Shown here: in pieces, positions 26,154-35,541 of the stretch
Layout of the letters: every line of letters begins with the position of its first letter
Numbering within the stretch: position 1 is the stretch's first letter
Translations under genes and position numbers: made by a program
The notes under the pieces: model-generated
The model's input: the letters and a program-made list of their open reading frames with translations, nothing else
The model's database searches: none
Told to the model about the DNA's origin: nothing
DNA from: CAVSJA01 sp963728145
GTDB lineage: Bacteria; Bacteroidota; Bacteroidia; Chitinophagales; Chitinophagaceae
DNA length: 64,000 nucleotides
Assembly (NCBI GenBank): GCA_963728145.1
Contig: CAVSJA010000006.1
Coordinates: 186,001 to 250,000, forward strand
Direction of reading: 5' to 3'

Positions 26154-28130
26154 TTAGACATCCAACTTGGCATACCTGGCGTGACTTTCAATGAATTCCC
26201 TTCTTGGGGCCACTTCGTCGCCCATCAGCATGCTGAAGATCCGATCGGCTTCTGCAGCGCTTTCAATGGTGACCTGTTTTAATGTGCGCTTACTGGGATT
26301 CATTGTTGTTTCCCAAAGCTGCTCTGCATTCATTTCACCCAAACCTTTATAGCGCTGAATATTTACGCTATCTTCTTTTCCTCCTCCAAGTCTTTCGAAA
26401 TGGACTTACGCTGTTCTTCATTCCAGGCATAAACCTGCTCTTTTCCTTTCTTAACCAGGTATAACGGAGGTTGAGCAATATAAACATATCCTTGTTCTAC
26501 CAGTTCCTTCATGTACCGGTAGATGAAAGTCAGGATCAGGGTTGCGATATGACTTCCGTCCACATCAGCATCGGTCATGATGATCAGTTTATGATACCGG
26601 AGCTTGGTTAGGTTCAACGCCTTTGGATCTTCCGGCGTACCAACCGTTACTCCCAGTGCAGTGTACATATTCCTTATCTCTTCATTCTCGTAGATCTTAT
26701 GCTCCATTGCCTTTTCCACGTTCAGTATCTTACCACGAAGCGGAAGTATTGCCTGGAAACTTCTGTCACGTCCCTGTTTGGCAGTACCACCTGCTGAATC
26801 ACCCTCGACCAAATAAAGCTCACAACGATCCGGATCACGATCAGAACAATCCGCAAGTTTTCCGGGCAGTCCACCACCGCTCAATACGCTTTTGCGTTGA
26901 ACCAGTTCTCTTGCTTTTCTTGCTGCAGCTCTGGCCTGGGCAGCAAGTATTACTTTTGAGATTATATTTTTTGCTTCGCTTGGATTTTCTTCAAGGTAAG
27001 CTTCCAGAACCTTTGATACAGTTGTATCCACCACACCCATCACTTCCTAGTTACCCAATTTGGTTTTTGTTTGTCCCTCAAACTGCGGTTCAGGAACCTT
27101 TACAGAAATTATAGAGCTTAATCCTTCGCGGAAATCATCTCCTTCAATTTCAACCTTTGCTTTTTCAAAAAGATTTTCCCGATCACCATAGCTCTTAAAT
27201 ACACGGGTTAATGCACGGCGGAAACCTGAAACATGCGTACCGCCTTCAATGGTATTGATGTTATTTACGTATGAATAAATATGTTCGTTATAGCTGTCAT
27301 TGTAGCTCAGCGCCACTTCTACCACAACATTGGTCGATTCATCCTTCCTTCTACAAAGATTACTCTGGGAATAAGGGAGTTTCTTCCCGCATTCTTATCC
27401 AGCATTTCCACAAACTCAACAATACCACCTTCACTATAAAAAGATTTGGTATAAGTTTTTCCTTCATCATCCTTTTCTCTCAAATCATTTAAAGTGATGC
27501 GAACACCTCTATTCAGATAAGCCAATTCACGCAGGCGGCCTCAAGGATATCTTTCTTATAAACTAAGACTGTGAAAATTGTCGGATCGGGCCAGAAATGA
27601 ACATGAGTACCTGTAATGTCACTTTCACCTATTTCACGAACAGGATATTGAGGAACACCGATTTGATATTCCTGTTCAAATATTTTTCCTTCGCGTTGAA
27701 CAGTTACAATCAGCTTGGCACTAAGTGCATTCACGCAGCTTACACCAACACCATGCAAACCACCGGAAACTTTATAAGTATTCTTATCGAATTTACCACC
27801 CGCATGCAATACAGTCATTACAACTTCCAGCGCGCTTCTTTTCTCTTTAGGATGCATGCCGGTAGGAATACCGCGTCCATCATCCTGCACGGTTACCGAA
27901 TTATCTTCATGAATGATTACTGTAATATTTTTACAATACCCTGCAAGAGCTTCGTCAATTGAGTTATCCACTACTTCATAAACGAGATGATGCAATCCTT
28001 TCTCGCTAATATCGCCGATATACATGGCTGGACGTTTACGAACTGCTTCCAAACCTTCTAAAACCTGGATACTATCCGCGCCGTAACCGTTGTTCGTATC
28101 TGATATAATTCCCTTTGTGTCCTGTGCCAT
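26154..28130 (-). pseudogene. gyrB: DNA gyrase subunit B, broken by four disruptions
   Basis: GyrB is the ATPase subunit of DNA gyrase. The GHKL ATPase domain has VYEVVDNSIDEALAGYCK, DDGRGIP and GGLHGVGVSCVNALS. The TOPRIM domain has ELYLVEGDSAGGTAKQGRDR and IIMTDADVDGSHI, and the C-terminus has GEMNAEQLWETTMNP. Single bases are missing near 27539, 27345 and 26387, and an in-frame TAG replaces one codon at 27047-27049 between KLGN and EVMGVVD. Restoring them gives 1980 bases and 659 residues, a normal length. The start is ATG 28130 (MAQDTKG). As gyrB is essential, errors in the sequence are the simplest reading. Confidence 0.85.
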
Positions 28131-28175
28131 AAAAGCCTTAAATAGAGTACTTTTTTCTGTGTTTTTGAAATCCTG

Positions 28176-28183
28176 CAAATCTA
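28176..28183 (-). promoter_or_regulatory. Candidate Bacteroidota -7 promoter element of gyrB
   Basis: The minus strand reads TAGATTTG, an exact match to TAnnTTTG, 46 bp before the gyrB ATG. No clear -33 TTTG was found, so support is partial. The element argues against the upstream TTG start that overlaps it. Confidence 0.45.
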
Positions 28184-28337
28184 CTAAAAAGGGCTGGTTG
28201 AGCCGATTTTTAAAAGCTGTTTTTTCATTTGTTTTAAAATAAAAAGTGGCCTCAAATTAGCTGTTAAAAAATCTAATTTTCCACAGGATTTAACGATCCG
28301 GATTAAGCATCATTCACCTTCTTATCTTTACTGTACT

Positions 28338-28916
28338 ATGCCAGACAATGAAAAAAACTTCTCGCAGATCAGCCTGAGTTTCGATCCCGGTCATCCGGTA
28401 GAAACCACAGCCGAAGAAGCCCGCCTAAATGATGAAGTTGCACAGGCCCCCATTAATGTGGGCATTCGGATAAAGGCTTTTAAAGAAGCTATTCAACCAT
28501 CAACACCCGAACCCGTAAAAATCAAATCGACGAGGGGGCGAAAATCGTTGAAGACAGTAGAGGCAGAAGCAGAGCTGGTAAGTCTTCCAGAGGATGAAGC
28601 ACTTTTCAGCCGACAATATTATTCCATTGGAGAAGTGGCCGAAATGTTCAGGGTGAATACTTCGTTGATACGTTTCTGGGAAAATGAGTTTGACATTTTA
28701 CAGCCCCGAAAGAACAGAAAGGGCGACCGACATTTTCGTCCTGTCGATATAAAGAATCTCTCACTTATTTACGACCTTCTTCGCCGTAGAAAGTTGACGA
28801 TGGAAGGAGCGAAGGATTTCCTGAAGAAAAATAAGAACGGTCAGGAAAGATATGAGATGATTGAATCGCTTAGAAAAGTCCGCGGTTTTCTTTTGGAATT
28901 AAAAGCCAGTCTTTAA
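28338..28916 (+). CDS. MerR-family transcriptional regulator
   Basis: The 192-residue protein has a disordered acidic/proline-rich N-terminal half and then a MerR winged helix (about 95-165): YYSIGEVAEMFRVNTSLIRFWENEF, followed by RHFRPVDIKNLSLIYDLLRRR and a short coiled helix. No effector domain or cysteine metal site follows, as in the small Bacteroidota MerR proteins. It is divergent from gyrB across 207 bp. Its targets are unknown. Confidence 0.9.
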   Translation: MPDNEKNFSQISLSFDPGHPVETTAEEARLNDEVAQAPINVGIRIKAFKEAIQPSTPEPVKIKSTRGRKSLKTVEAEAELVSLPEDEALFSRQYYSIGEVAEMFRVNTSLIRFWENEFDILQPRKNRKGDRHFRPVDIKNLSLIYDLLRRRKLTMEGAKDFLKKNKNGQERYEMIESLRKVRGFLLELKASL

Positions 28917-28929
28917 CAGAAAACAAGAT

Positions 28930-30018
28930 TTATTGATTTTGTGGAGCGGGCTCACCCTCCTTTACAGCGAGCCTGAGTTGTAATTTATCCATCTCTTTCA
29001 TAACAGCAAGGTTAGTATCCTGCCTTATTTTATTGAAGTCAGCTATGGGAATTGATCCTGTGAAAAATTCGATGTGTACAATAAATGCATTCTTGCTAAT
29101 ATCGGATAGAAAGACGGTAAAATTCTCTATTGCCCTGCGATCTTGCAGAATATGTTCTATGCCCAATACCAATTGCTTTATTTGTTCAGGTCTGCTCTCC
29201 GAGTGCAATTCCAGTTGAACAAAAGCTCTCCGTTGCGTACGAAGGCTTAGATTGTCCATAATATTATCCACCATTTGTTTGTTTGGAACCGTAACAAATG
29301 TTTTCTGGTCCGTTCGGATCTTTGTACTCCGAAGTCCAATCTTTTCTATAGTACCGGTTATATGCTGCACTTTTACGACATCACCAACCATAAAAGGCTT
29401 ATCGAAGAAAATGATAAATGATGCAATCAGGTTCTCCATGCTTTCTCTCAATGAAAGCGCAATAGCTGCACCACCGATACTCAAGGCGGTGATCAGGTTC
29501 CCGATCCTTAGCTGGAACCCGAATTTTAAGATCAGGAGAATACCGTTAATAACGATCAGCACTTTGAAAAAATCCTTGAAGAAAACGATCAGTTGGTTAT
29601 CCGTTGTATCAGGAGTAAGATTTGCTTTTTGATGCAGGATCATGGCGATAAAGTCAATTATCCGCAGCAATAACCAGATAAACGAAATAATAAGTATGAT
29701 GATAGATGCAGATTCTACAAGGGACTGCATACTCATCTTATACACCTGCACATTTATAGCCTTTGGAAAAGCCAGTTTATGGAGCGAAAGAATGGTCACG
29801 AGCACCAATAAGAAAGTCTCCAATGGAGAAACAACCAGGCTAACAAAGGACTTTTTATCAACACCCTTGGAAATTTTGTTTACAATCCTGAAAAGTAATC
29901 CTGCAAAATATCTTGATAAGAATCGCTTGAGGATAAACACCAATAGAAAGATGCTGATCACGAGAAGGTAATCGCGGATCTTATTATCCAAAAATATCTT
30001 GTCAAAAAAATTATCCAT
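28930..30018 (-). CDS. Small-conductance mechanosensitive channel (MscS family)
   Basis: The 362-residue protein has about four to five N-terminal membrane helices and then the MscS core. The pore-lining helix is seen in ALSIGGAAIALSLRESMENLIAS, followed by the beta domain FMVGDVVKVQHITGTIEKIGLRSTKIRT and NKQMVDNI. These channels open under membrane tension and protect against osmotic downshift. The end converges with merR at 14 bp spacing. It follows the beta-propeller-like gene on the same strand. Confidence 0.92.
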   Translation of the reverse strand: MDNFFDKIFLDNKIRDYLLVISIFLLVFILKRFLSRYFAGLLFRIVNKISKGVDKKSFVSLVVSPLETFLLVLVTILSLHKLAFPKAINVQVYKMSMQSLVESASIIILIISFIWLLLRIIDFIAMILHQKANLTPDTTDNQLIVFFKDFFKVLIVINGILLILKFGFQLRIGNLITALSIGGAAIALSLRESMENLIASFIIFFDKPFMVGDVVKVQHITGTIEKIGLRSTKIRTDQKTFVTVPNKQMVDNIMDNLSLRTQRRAFVQLELHSESRPEQIKQLVLGIEHILQDRRAIENFTVFLSDISKNAFIVHIEFFTGSIPIADFNKIRQDTNLAVMKEMDKLQLRLAVKEGEPAPQNQ

Positions 30019-30064
30019 GCTTCGCTTTATTCCATAAAAAATTCAGCAGCAATTTACCCAACTA

Positions 30065-30883
30065 TCACGATTTAGGCGGCGGGAGAAATGTATAAATCTC
30101 CAGTACATTATTATATCGTAATAGATAGAGTTGGTTTGGTGTTATTTTTATTTTTCTTGCTTCCCCAAGATACCGGGTCGAATATTGTTCAAGGTTCAAT
30201 GTCCTCTGTTCGTACCTGTATAAAATCTGCCTGTTGTTACCTAGTATCGTACTATTGATTACAGAAAAATAGTTCCAGCCGAGAAATGGTATTCGTCCTT
30301 TAAATGATCCGTAATAGTCGAATGTATAGACGCCCTTCAGGGAATCATATAGATAAAGGTTCTTATTCTGGTCAACGATGAATTGAGGAGAAGGCATGCT
30401 GTCGAAAATCTGCCTGAAATCGGAGGATTGATCGACGATCCTTCCATCATCACTGATCCTCTTGATCTTTCCTTCCAACTCATCAAAGATCCATATGCCG
30501 TTATCATATGATTGTCCAACAGTTCTTACCTGGAAAAGATTTAGTCTTCGCAGGTCGATTGTATTGCGGACATTTAAAAAGCGGTCAAGAACAAGTACTG
30601 TTCCAAACTCGCGATAATAAATCAAAACTTTTAAAGGGTTGGTAACATCGATGGAATAAGGCCTTCCTTTTCTTACGTCATTGAACACCGCGATTGAATC
30701 TCCGCGTTCATTCAATTTTTTTATCTGTCCGTGAGAATTCACCAAATAGATATTTCCAAGATTATCTACATTAAAATCAATGATCTCACCTTTAACAGTC
30801 GAGCGAAGCATGAATGAACTATCGCGTTGAGCAAGGATCCAACCCGGTATTAAAAGAAGGCATATGATAAGGAGCCTGTACAT
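30065..30883 (-). CDS. Secreted protein, probable beta-propeller fold, function unknown
   Basis: The 272-residue protein has a signal peptide (MYRLLIICLLLIPGWILAQ). The mature part consists of repeated strands with a DxxGNIYLV-type pattern (IIDFNVDNLGNIYLVNSHGQIKKL; GVYTFDYYGSF), suggesting a propeller of about six blades. No catalytic residues are recognised. The start is the ATG at 30883, where the lpxH-like stop and this start overlap as TAATG, so translation is likely coupled. The open frame upstream to 30979 lies inside the neighbour and is rejected. Confidence 0.75.
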   Translation of the reverse strand: MYRLLIICLLLIPGWILAQRDSSFMLRSTVKGEIIDFNVDNLGNIYLVNSHGQIKKLNERGDSIAVFNDVRKGRPYSIDVTNPLKVLIYYREFGTVLVLDRFLNVRNTIDLRRLNLFQVRTVGQSYDNGIWIFDELEGKIKRISDDGRIVDQSSDFRQIFDSMPSPQFIVDQNKNLYLYDSLKGVYTFDYYGSFKGRIPFLGWNYFSVINSTILGNNRQILYRYEQRTLNLEQYSTRYLGEARKIKITPNQLYLLRYNNVLEIYTFLPPPKS

Positions 30884-31668
30884 TATTGACGCACAATCTT
30901 GTTTTCTTCTTCTGGATAACGGGATTGCAGGGTCAGATGTTGCCCATCCAGTACAGCATAAGTGTAATACCTGATCCAATCACCTAAATTAATATAGCGG
31001 CTGTTGGAAGAAAGTGAAAAATCGATGGGCAGGTGGCGGTGTCCAAATATGAAATAATCGAAATGACTGGATTCCAGTTCCTTTTTGCAATACTGAATCA
31101 ACCATTCTCCTTCCGCGCCAAGAAATTGACCATCATTGTTACCAGTTACGGCCCTGCTTTTCCTGCTGGAAAAACCCGCCAATCCCATTCCCATTACCGG
31201 GGGAAGAATACCAAATAACCATCGGCAGAATGGATTCCTGAAAATTTTCTTTAGCATTTTATAACCCTGGTCTCCGGGTCCCAATCCATCACCATGACCG
31301 ATCAAAAATTTCTTATTGTTGAAATCAAATTCCTTCGGTTCGAAGTATACAGGAATATTCAATTCTTTTTGGAAATAATCGGTCATCCACATATCATGAT
31401 TTCCGGCAAAGAAATGAATGGGGATGCCCGAGTCCGTTAGTTCTGCAAGCTTGCCAAGTAATCGGACATATCCTTTTGGTACTACTTTCCGGTATTCATA
31501 CCAGAAATCGAAAATATCTCCCACAATGAAAATGACTGCAGCATCTTTTTTTATTTCATCCAGGAATGAAACAACTCTTTTCTCCCGAATGAGACTTTTT
31601 TGGGCATCGGGTGCGCCAAGGTGAAAATCAGAAAGGAAATAAACTTTTTTACCGGGTGGGATCTGCAT
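30883..31668 (-). CDS. lpxH: UDP-2,3-diacylglucosamine diphosphatase-like calcineurin phosphatase (LpxH family)
   Basis: The 261-residue metallophosphatase has all five motifs: FLSDFHLGAP, VGDIFDFWYEY, GNHDMW, GHGDGLGPGD and FGHRHLP. LpxH hydrolyses UDP-2,3-diacylglucosamine to lipid X in lipid A synthesis at the inner membrane, and the length and DFDxW motif fit. A start at ATG 31668 is typical. The stop overlaps the next gene's start by one base. The gamma-glutamylcyclotransferase-like gene precedes it by 2 bp. Confidence 0.88.
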   Translation of the reverse strand: MQIPPGKKVYFLSDFHLGAPDAQKSLIREKRVVSFLDEIKKDAAVIFIVGDIFDFWYEYRKVVPKGYVRLLGKLAELTDSGIPIHFFAGNHDMWMTDYFQKELNIPVYFEPKEFDFNNKKFLIGHGDGLGPGDQGYKMLKKIFRNPFCRWLFGILPPVMGMGLAGFSSRKSRAVTGNNDGQFLGAEGEWLIQYCKKELESSHFDYFIFGHRHLPIDFSLSSNSRYINLGDWIRYYTYAVLDGQHLTLQSRYPEEENKIVRQ

Positions 31669-31670
31669 TG

Positions 31671-32108
31671 TTATGTTCGGTTTTTCTCTTGCAGGTATTG
31701 TAATACATCACCCGAAGCAATTAAGGGATGTCCACTTACATCACCATTATACCAATAGATCCATGCATCGGTTGTTTGCCCATTTATCAATACGGTAGCA
31801 ATAGCCCGTTTATATAAAGCAATCTCGCCGATTTCTGCATTCACTCCTTCGTAGTCGTCGAGCTGGCCCATCGCCCAACCGAATTCGTCCTCATTGCGGA
31901 GTATATAAAGTTCACCCTTGATATAGTTCTCGGTTTGTGTTGGTATTGCTGCGGGGTAGTCACCTAAGTCATACAATTGGCCCTTTACCGTAGCGGCGCC
32001 CTGAAAAATGAAATAGTCACGGATATACTGATATGCGGAATGCTGGAACCCGCTTCGCAAGGAACCGTAAACGAATAATCGCATGTTCTGTGGACCGCTA
32101 TCGCTCAT
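31671..32108 (-). CDS. Gamma-glutamylcyclotransferase-family (AIG2-like) protein
   Basis: The 145-residue protein has the fold signature LFVYGSLRSGFQHSAYQ, with GELYILRNEDEFGWAMGQLDDYEG near the catalytic region. These small proteins cyclise gamma-glutamyl amines or related compounds; the substrate here is unknown. I start at the internal ATG (32108, MSDSGPQ). It ends 2 bp before lpxH, so it belongs to that operon. A structured 46-bp hairpin lies upstream between it and lutC. Confidence 0.8.
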   Translation of the reverse strand: MSDSGPQNMRLFVYGSLRSGFQHSAYQYIRDYFIFQGAATVKGQLYDLGDYPAAIPTQTENYIKGELYILRNEDEFGWAMGQLDDYEGVNAEIGEIALYKRAIATVLINGQTTDAWIYWYNGDVSGHPLIASGDVLQYLQEKNRT

Positions 32109-32122
32109 GAAACAAAGATAAC

Positions 32123-32168
32123 CCACCTACGCTGCTTAGCAAGCCTGCTTGCGCAAAAGCTTCGGTGG
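32123..32168. repeat. Structured intergenic hairpin with ccacc...ggtgg arms
   Basis: ccacc (32123-32127) and ggtgg (32164-32168) bracket a region holding the inner stem gcaag-cct-gcttgc and complementary agc words. It lies between lutC (minus) and the cyclotransferase gene, with no T-run after it. Confidence 0.55.
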
Positions 32169-32179
32169 TCGAGGGTCAA

Positions 32180-32815
32180 TCAATCCTGCAGGAGTAAACA
32201 ATACACTTCCTTAGGGCCATGTACGCCAACTACGAGCGTTTTTTCAATGTCCGCAGTACGACTGGGACCTGTAGCAAATGTGATCATTGAAGGCAGATTC
32301 TCCTGGTACTTTTCTTTCATCATTTGCAATGCGTCCTTTATATCATACACCAACTGGCTGCTTCGTGCAATGCAGATATGGATGGGAGCATATACACTTG
32401 TTGTTCTGCCGCTTTCCGATTTTGAACTCATCATAATCGAACCTGTTCTTGCAACCAGTGTCTCGCAACCAGTGATAGACGCATCACAGGTAGCGAGATC
32501 GTTATAATCAAGAAAACTTGCTCCTGCTTCTTTCAATAATTTTTTTAAGGACTCTTCCTTGCAATAGATCCTTTTCCAAGTCCAATGCGTGCACAATTCA
32601 TTGAATTTCGCAGCCAGTTCATCCTTATCCAGGCAATAAATGAATTTCCCCTGAAGTTTGCTGAATTGTTCCGCGAATTCTATTTCCAGTTCCTGGCGGG
32701 AGGGATGAAACACTGGGCTATTTCCCTCGCTTTGAGGAAAAGGCAAAGGCGTTGATGTAGTCAACGCCTTGCGGATATTTTTCAGAATATTCTCTTTTGA
32801 AGGAGATATGTTCAT
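32180..32815 (-). CDS. lutC: LutC-type LUD-domain lactate utilisation protein
   Basis: The 211-residue protein has an LUD domain. Visible parts are AEQFSKLQGKFIY, GCETLVARTGSIMMSS (about 125) and MITFATGPSRTADIEKTLVVGVHGPKE, the family signature. LutC acts with LutA and LutB in lactate oxidation. Here it follows ftsH by 5 bp instead of sitting with lutB, so its expression may be tied to ftsH. The lutB gene is at 11525. Confidence 0.9.
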   Translation of the reverse strand: MNISPSKENILKNIRKALTTSTPLPFPQSEGNSPVFHPSRQELEIEFAEQFSKLQGKFIYCLDKDELAAKFNELCTHWTWKRIYCKEESLKKLLKEAGASFLDYNDLATCDASITGCETLVARTGSIMMSSKSESGRTTSVYAPIHICIARSSQLVYDIKDALQMMKEKYQENLPSMITFATGPSRTADIEKTLVVGVHGPKEVYCLLLQD

Positions 32816-32820
32816 GCCAA

Positions 32821-34896
32821 TTAGTTATGCGCTTTATTGGTCACACTGCTGTCGTAAGGAGGCACACCTTCACTGATAGCACCATCATGATGATCTTTTG
32901 ATCCATCTACATCCAACGATTTCTTTTCTTCATATGGACGTTTGCCGATCAGTGTTTCTACATCACTTTGAAACAGTACCTCTTTATCCAACAACGCTTC
33001 AGCGAGTTTCTCAACCTGGCCTTTTTTCTCAGTGAGCAATGCTTTTGTTCTTACGTAGCCAATATCAATCAGTTTCCTTACTTCCTCGTCGATCATTTTG
33101 GAAGTTTCTTCTGAATATGGTTTTGTGAATGAAGATTCCGCTGCAGGATCATAGAAACTTACATTTCCCACTTTATCATTCATTCCATAGACAGTGACCA
33201 TTGAGTAGGCAATCCTGGTTATTTGTTGCAGGTCATTTTGTGCTCCGGTCGAGATCTTTCCAAAGAAGATCTCTTCGCTTGCGCGTCCGCCAAGGGTCAT
33301 GCAGATCTGATCCATCAATTGGTCTGTATCGTATAAGTATTGTTCTTTCGGAGTGTATTGCGCATAGCCAAGTGCAGCAACGCCTCTTGGAACGATCGTA
33401 ACTTTTAGTAATGGATAAGCATGTTCAAGATACCATCCGCAGATTGCGTGACCTGCTTCATGATAAGCGATGATTCTCTTTTCATTCGGCGAGATAATCT
33501 TGCTTTTCTTTTCCAATCCACCAATAACACGGTCAACCGCATCCTGGAAATCTTCCATTTCAACTGATATCTTGCCTTTACGCGCAGCAATCAATGCAGC
33601 TTCATTACATACGTTGGCAATATCGGCTCCCGCAAATCCCGGCGTTTGTTCAGCGAGTTTATGAATATCTACCCTGTCAGATATTTTAATTGGCTTCAGG
33701 TGCACTTTGAAAATATGTTCTCTTCCTTTCAGGTCTGGTTTATCAATAGAGATCTGCCGATCAAAACGACCCGGACGCAATAATGCAGTATCTAATACAT
33801 CGGGCCTGTTGGTAGCCGCGAGAACAATGATTCCACTTTCACCAGAGAATCCATCCATTTCAACCAGCAACTGGTTCAACGTGCTTTCTCTTTCGTCATT
33901 ACTCATGATTGCATTCTTTCCCCTGGCACGACCAATGGCATCGATCTCATCAATGAAGATGATACAAGGAGCTTTTTCTCTTGCTTGTTTAAACAGATCA
34001 CGTACACGGCTTGCACCAACACCCACAAACAATTCCACGAAATCGGAACCGCTCATGCTGAAGAAAGGAACCTGCGCTTCACCGGCCATTGCTTTTGCAA
34101 GAAGAGTTTTACCAGTACCCGGAGGTCCAACAAGCAATGCACCTTTTGGAATTTTACCACCGAGTGCAGTATATTTCTTTGGATTCTTTAAAAAGTCAAC
34201 GATTTCCATCACTTCAACCTTGGCTTCATCGAGACCGGCAACGTCTGCAAATGTGATATTCACTTTTGTGCCTTTATCAAACAAGGTTGCTCTTGATTTT
34301 CCAATATTAAAAATACCACCGGGACCACCACCACCGCCGGCGCCACCGCCCATTTTGCGCATGAGCATGATCCAGATCAGAACAATGATCAATAATGGCA
34401 GGATAAAGCTGATCAATGGTTGGAACCATTCGCCTTCTGTGGCTACTTTGATCGGCACTTCTTCGATTTGCGGATTTTCCGCGAAGTAAGCATCCATTTT
34501 CTTTCCAAATTCTTCTGCCTTGGTAACGCTGAATTCAAATTGAGGTCCCGTGCTTTTTGTACCAGGCCATCTCTGCTTAAGTTTATTCCTGTAATAAGAT
34601 TTCTGGAGACTATCCGGTTTTATGTGGACTCTGACCAGGTTTTTATTTGTAACAAGCAATAACTTCTCTACGTCACCTTTCTCCAGCATGTTGTTACGAA
34701 ATTCCAATTCAGATTCCAGTTGCTGTGCATCAGGCGTAAAGGTTCCGAAGATCTGGAAACCCACGAGTACGGCGAAAATGATCGCCCAAACCCAATAAAT
34801 ACTGAATTTGGGTCCTTTCTTAGGGGCTCCATTCTCATCCCTGGGTCTCATCCTGTTAAAGTTCCGGTCACCCGGTCTTTGATCTTCCTGTGGCAT
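32821..34896 (-). CDS. ftsH: ATP-dependent zinc metalloprotease FtsH
   Basis: FtsH degrades unstable membrane and soluble proteins at the inner membrane. The 691-residue protein has two membrane helices (about 30-52 and 155-178), a periplasmic domain, the AAA ATPase domain with Walker A GPPGTGKT, Walker B IIFIDEIDAI and the SRH NRPDVLDTALLRPGRFDRQ, and the zinc site HEAGH. A glycine-rich linker (GGGAGGGGGPGG) joins membrane and ATPase parts. The frame is intact. It is followed by lutC and preceded by rsfS. Confidence 0.97.
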   Translation of the reverse strand: MPQEDQRPGDRNFNRMRPRDENGAPKKGPKFSIYWVWAIIFAVLVGFQIFGTFTPDAQQLESELEFRNNMLEKGDVEKLLLVTNKNLVRVHIKPDSLQKSYYRNKLKQRWPGTKSTGPQFEFSVTKAEEFGKKMDAYFAENPQIEEVPIKVATEGEWFQPLISFILPLLIIVLIWIMLMRKMGGGAGGGGGPGGIFNIGKSRATLFDKGTKVNITFADVAGLDEAKVEVMEIVDFLKNPKKYTALGGKIPKGALLVGPPGTGKTLLAKAMAGEAQVPFFSMSGSDFVELFVGVGASRVRDLFKQAREKAPCIIFIDEIDAIGRARGKNAIMSNDERESTLNQLLVEMDGFSGESGIIVLAATNRPDVLDTALLRPGRFDRQISIDKPDLKGREHIFKVHLKPIKISDRVDIHKLAEQTPGFAGADIANVCNEAALIAARKGKISVEMEDFQDAVDRVIGGLEKKSKIISPNEKRIIAYHEAGHAICGWYLEHAYPLLKVTIVPRGVAALGYAQYTPKEQYLYDTDQLMDQICMTLGGRASEEIFFGKISTGAQNDLQQITRIAYSMVTVYGMNDKVGNVSFYDPAAESSFTKPYSEETSKMIDEEVRKLIDIGYVRTKALLTEKKGQVEKLAEALLDKEVLFQSDVETLIGKRPYEEKKSLDVDGSKDHHDGAISEGVPPYDSSVTNKAHN

Positions 34897-34991
34897 ATAT
34901 TAATTCCTCGTCTTTCTATTTAATGATTGAAAAGTAAAATTGTTGTAGAAAATTGTGTTTTTTGGTGTGAGTTTGATTAATTCCCTGCTCT

Positions 34992-35396
34992 TTAAGCGTG
35001 TTCCTCTCCTTCAGCGTCACTCCACATATCTTCCAATTTATAAAACTTGCGGGTTTCAGGTTGCATAACATGTACTACCACATTCACGTAATCGATCAAA
35101 ACCCAATGGGCAGTTTGCATTCCTTCGTGTCGGTAAGGTAATTCTCCAACCTGTTTTTTCACGTGAAGTTCTACAAAATCTGCGATGGCTTTTACCTGTG
35201 TATGGCTACTTGCTTCGCAAATGATAAAAAAATCAGCCACTGCTTCCGGGATCCTTCGCAGGTCAAGCGATACAATATTTTCTCCTTTCTTTTCCTGTAT
35301 TGCGTGGATAATGGCTTTAAAAATCCTTGAATTCTTTGTTAACCGGGTTACAGCGCTACGTTTACGACGCGTAGCTAACTTCGACAATTGTTCCAA
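34992..35396 (-). CDS. rsfS: Ribosomal silencing factor RsfS (YbeB/Iojap)
   Basis: RsfS binds large-subunit protein L14 and stops subunit joining in starvation. The 134-residue protein has the Iojap core: IIHAIQEKKGENIVSLDLR, ADFFIICEASSHTQVKAIADFVE and GMQTAHWVLIDYVNVVVHVMQPETRKFY. The start is TTG 35394-35396; a shorter internal start is possible because the first 25 residues are basic and unusual. It is divergent from birA across 145 bp and lies 95 bp before ftsH on the same strand. Confidence 0.92.
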   Translation of the reverse strand: MEQLSKLATRRKRSAVTRLTKNSRIFKAIIHAIQEKKGENIVSLDLRRIPEAVADFFIICEASSHTQVKAIADFVELHVKKQVGELPYRHEGMQTAHWVLIDYVNVVVHVMQPETRKFYKLEDMWSDAEGEEHA

Positions 35397-35541
35397 ATAA
35401 CGACTTGGTTTAAGTGATCAAATTTTTATTTAACAGGTTGTGTGGAGTCGGTGTCATCAAATAAATCAATCTATTCATTCTTTCGTTCCCTCTTGCATCA
35501 ACTATTGAATCATTACATTCGTACTGCCCAAAAATAGTAAT

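Noticed and set aside
22773..28130. Programmed frameshifting or stop-codon recoding in carB and gyrB
   Set aside because: The break sites share no slippery motif, go in both directions, and carB and gyrB are not known for such recoding; error or mutation is simpler.
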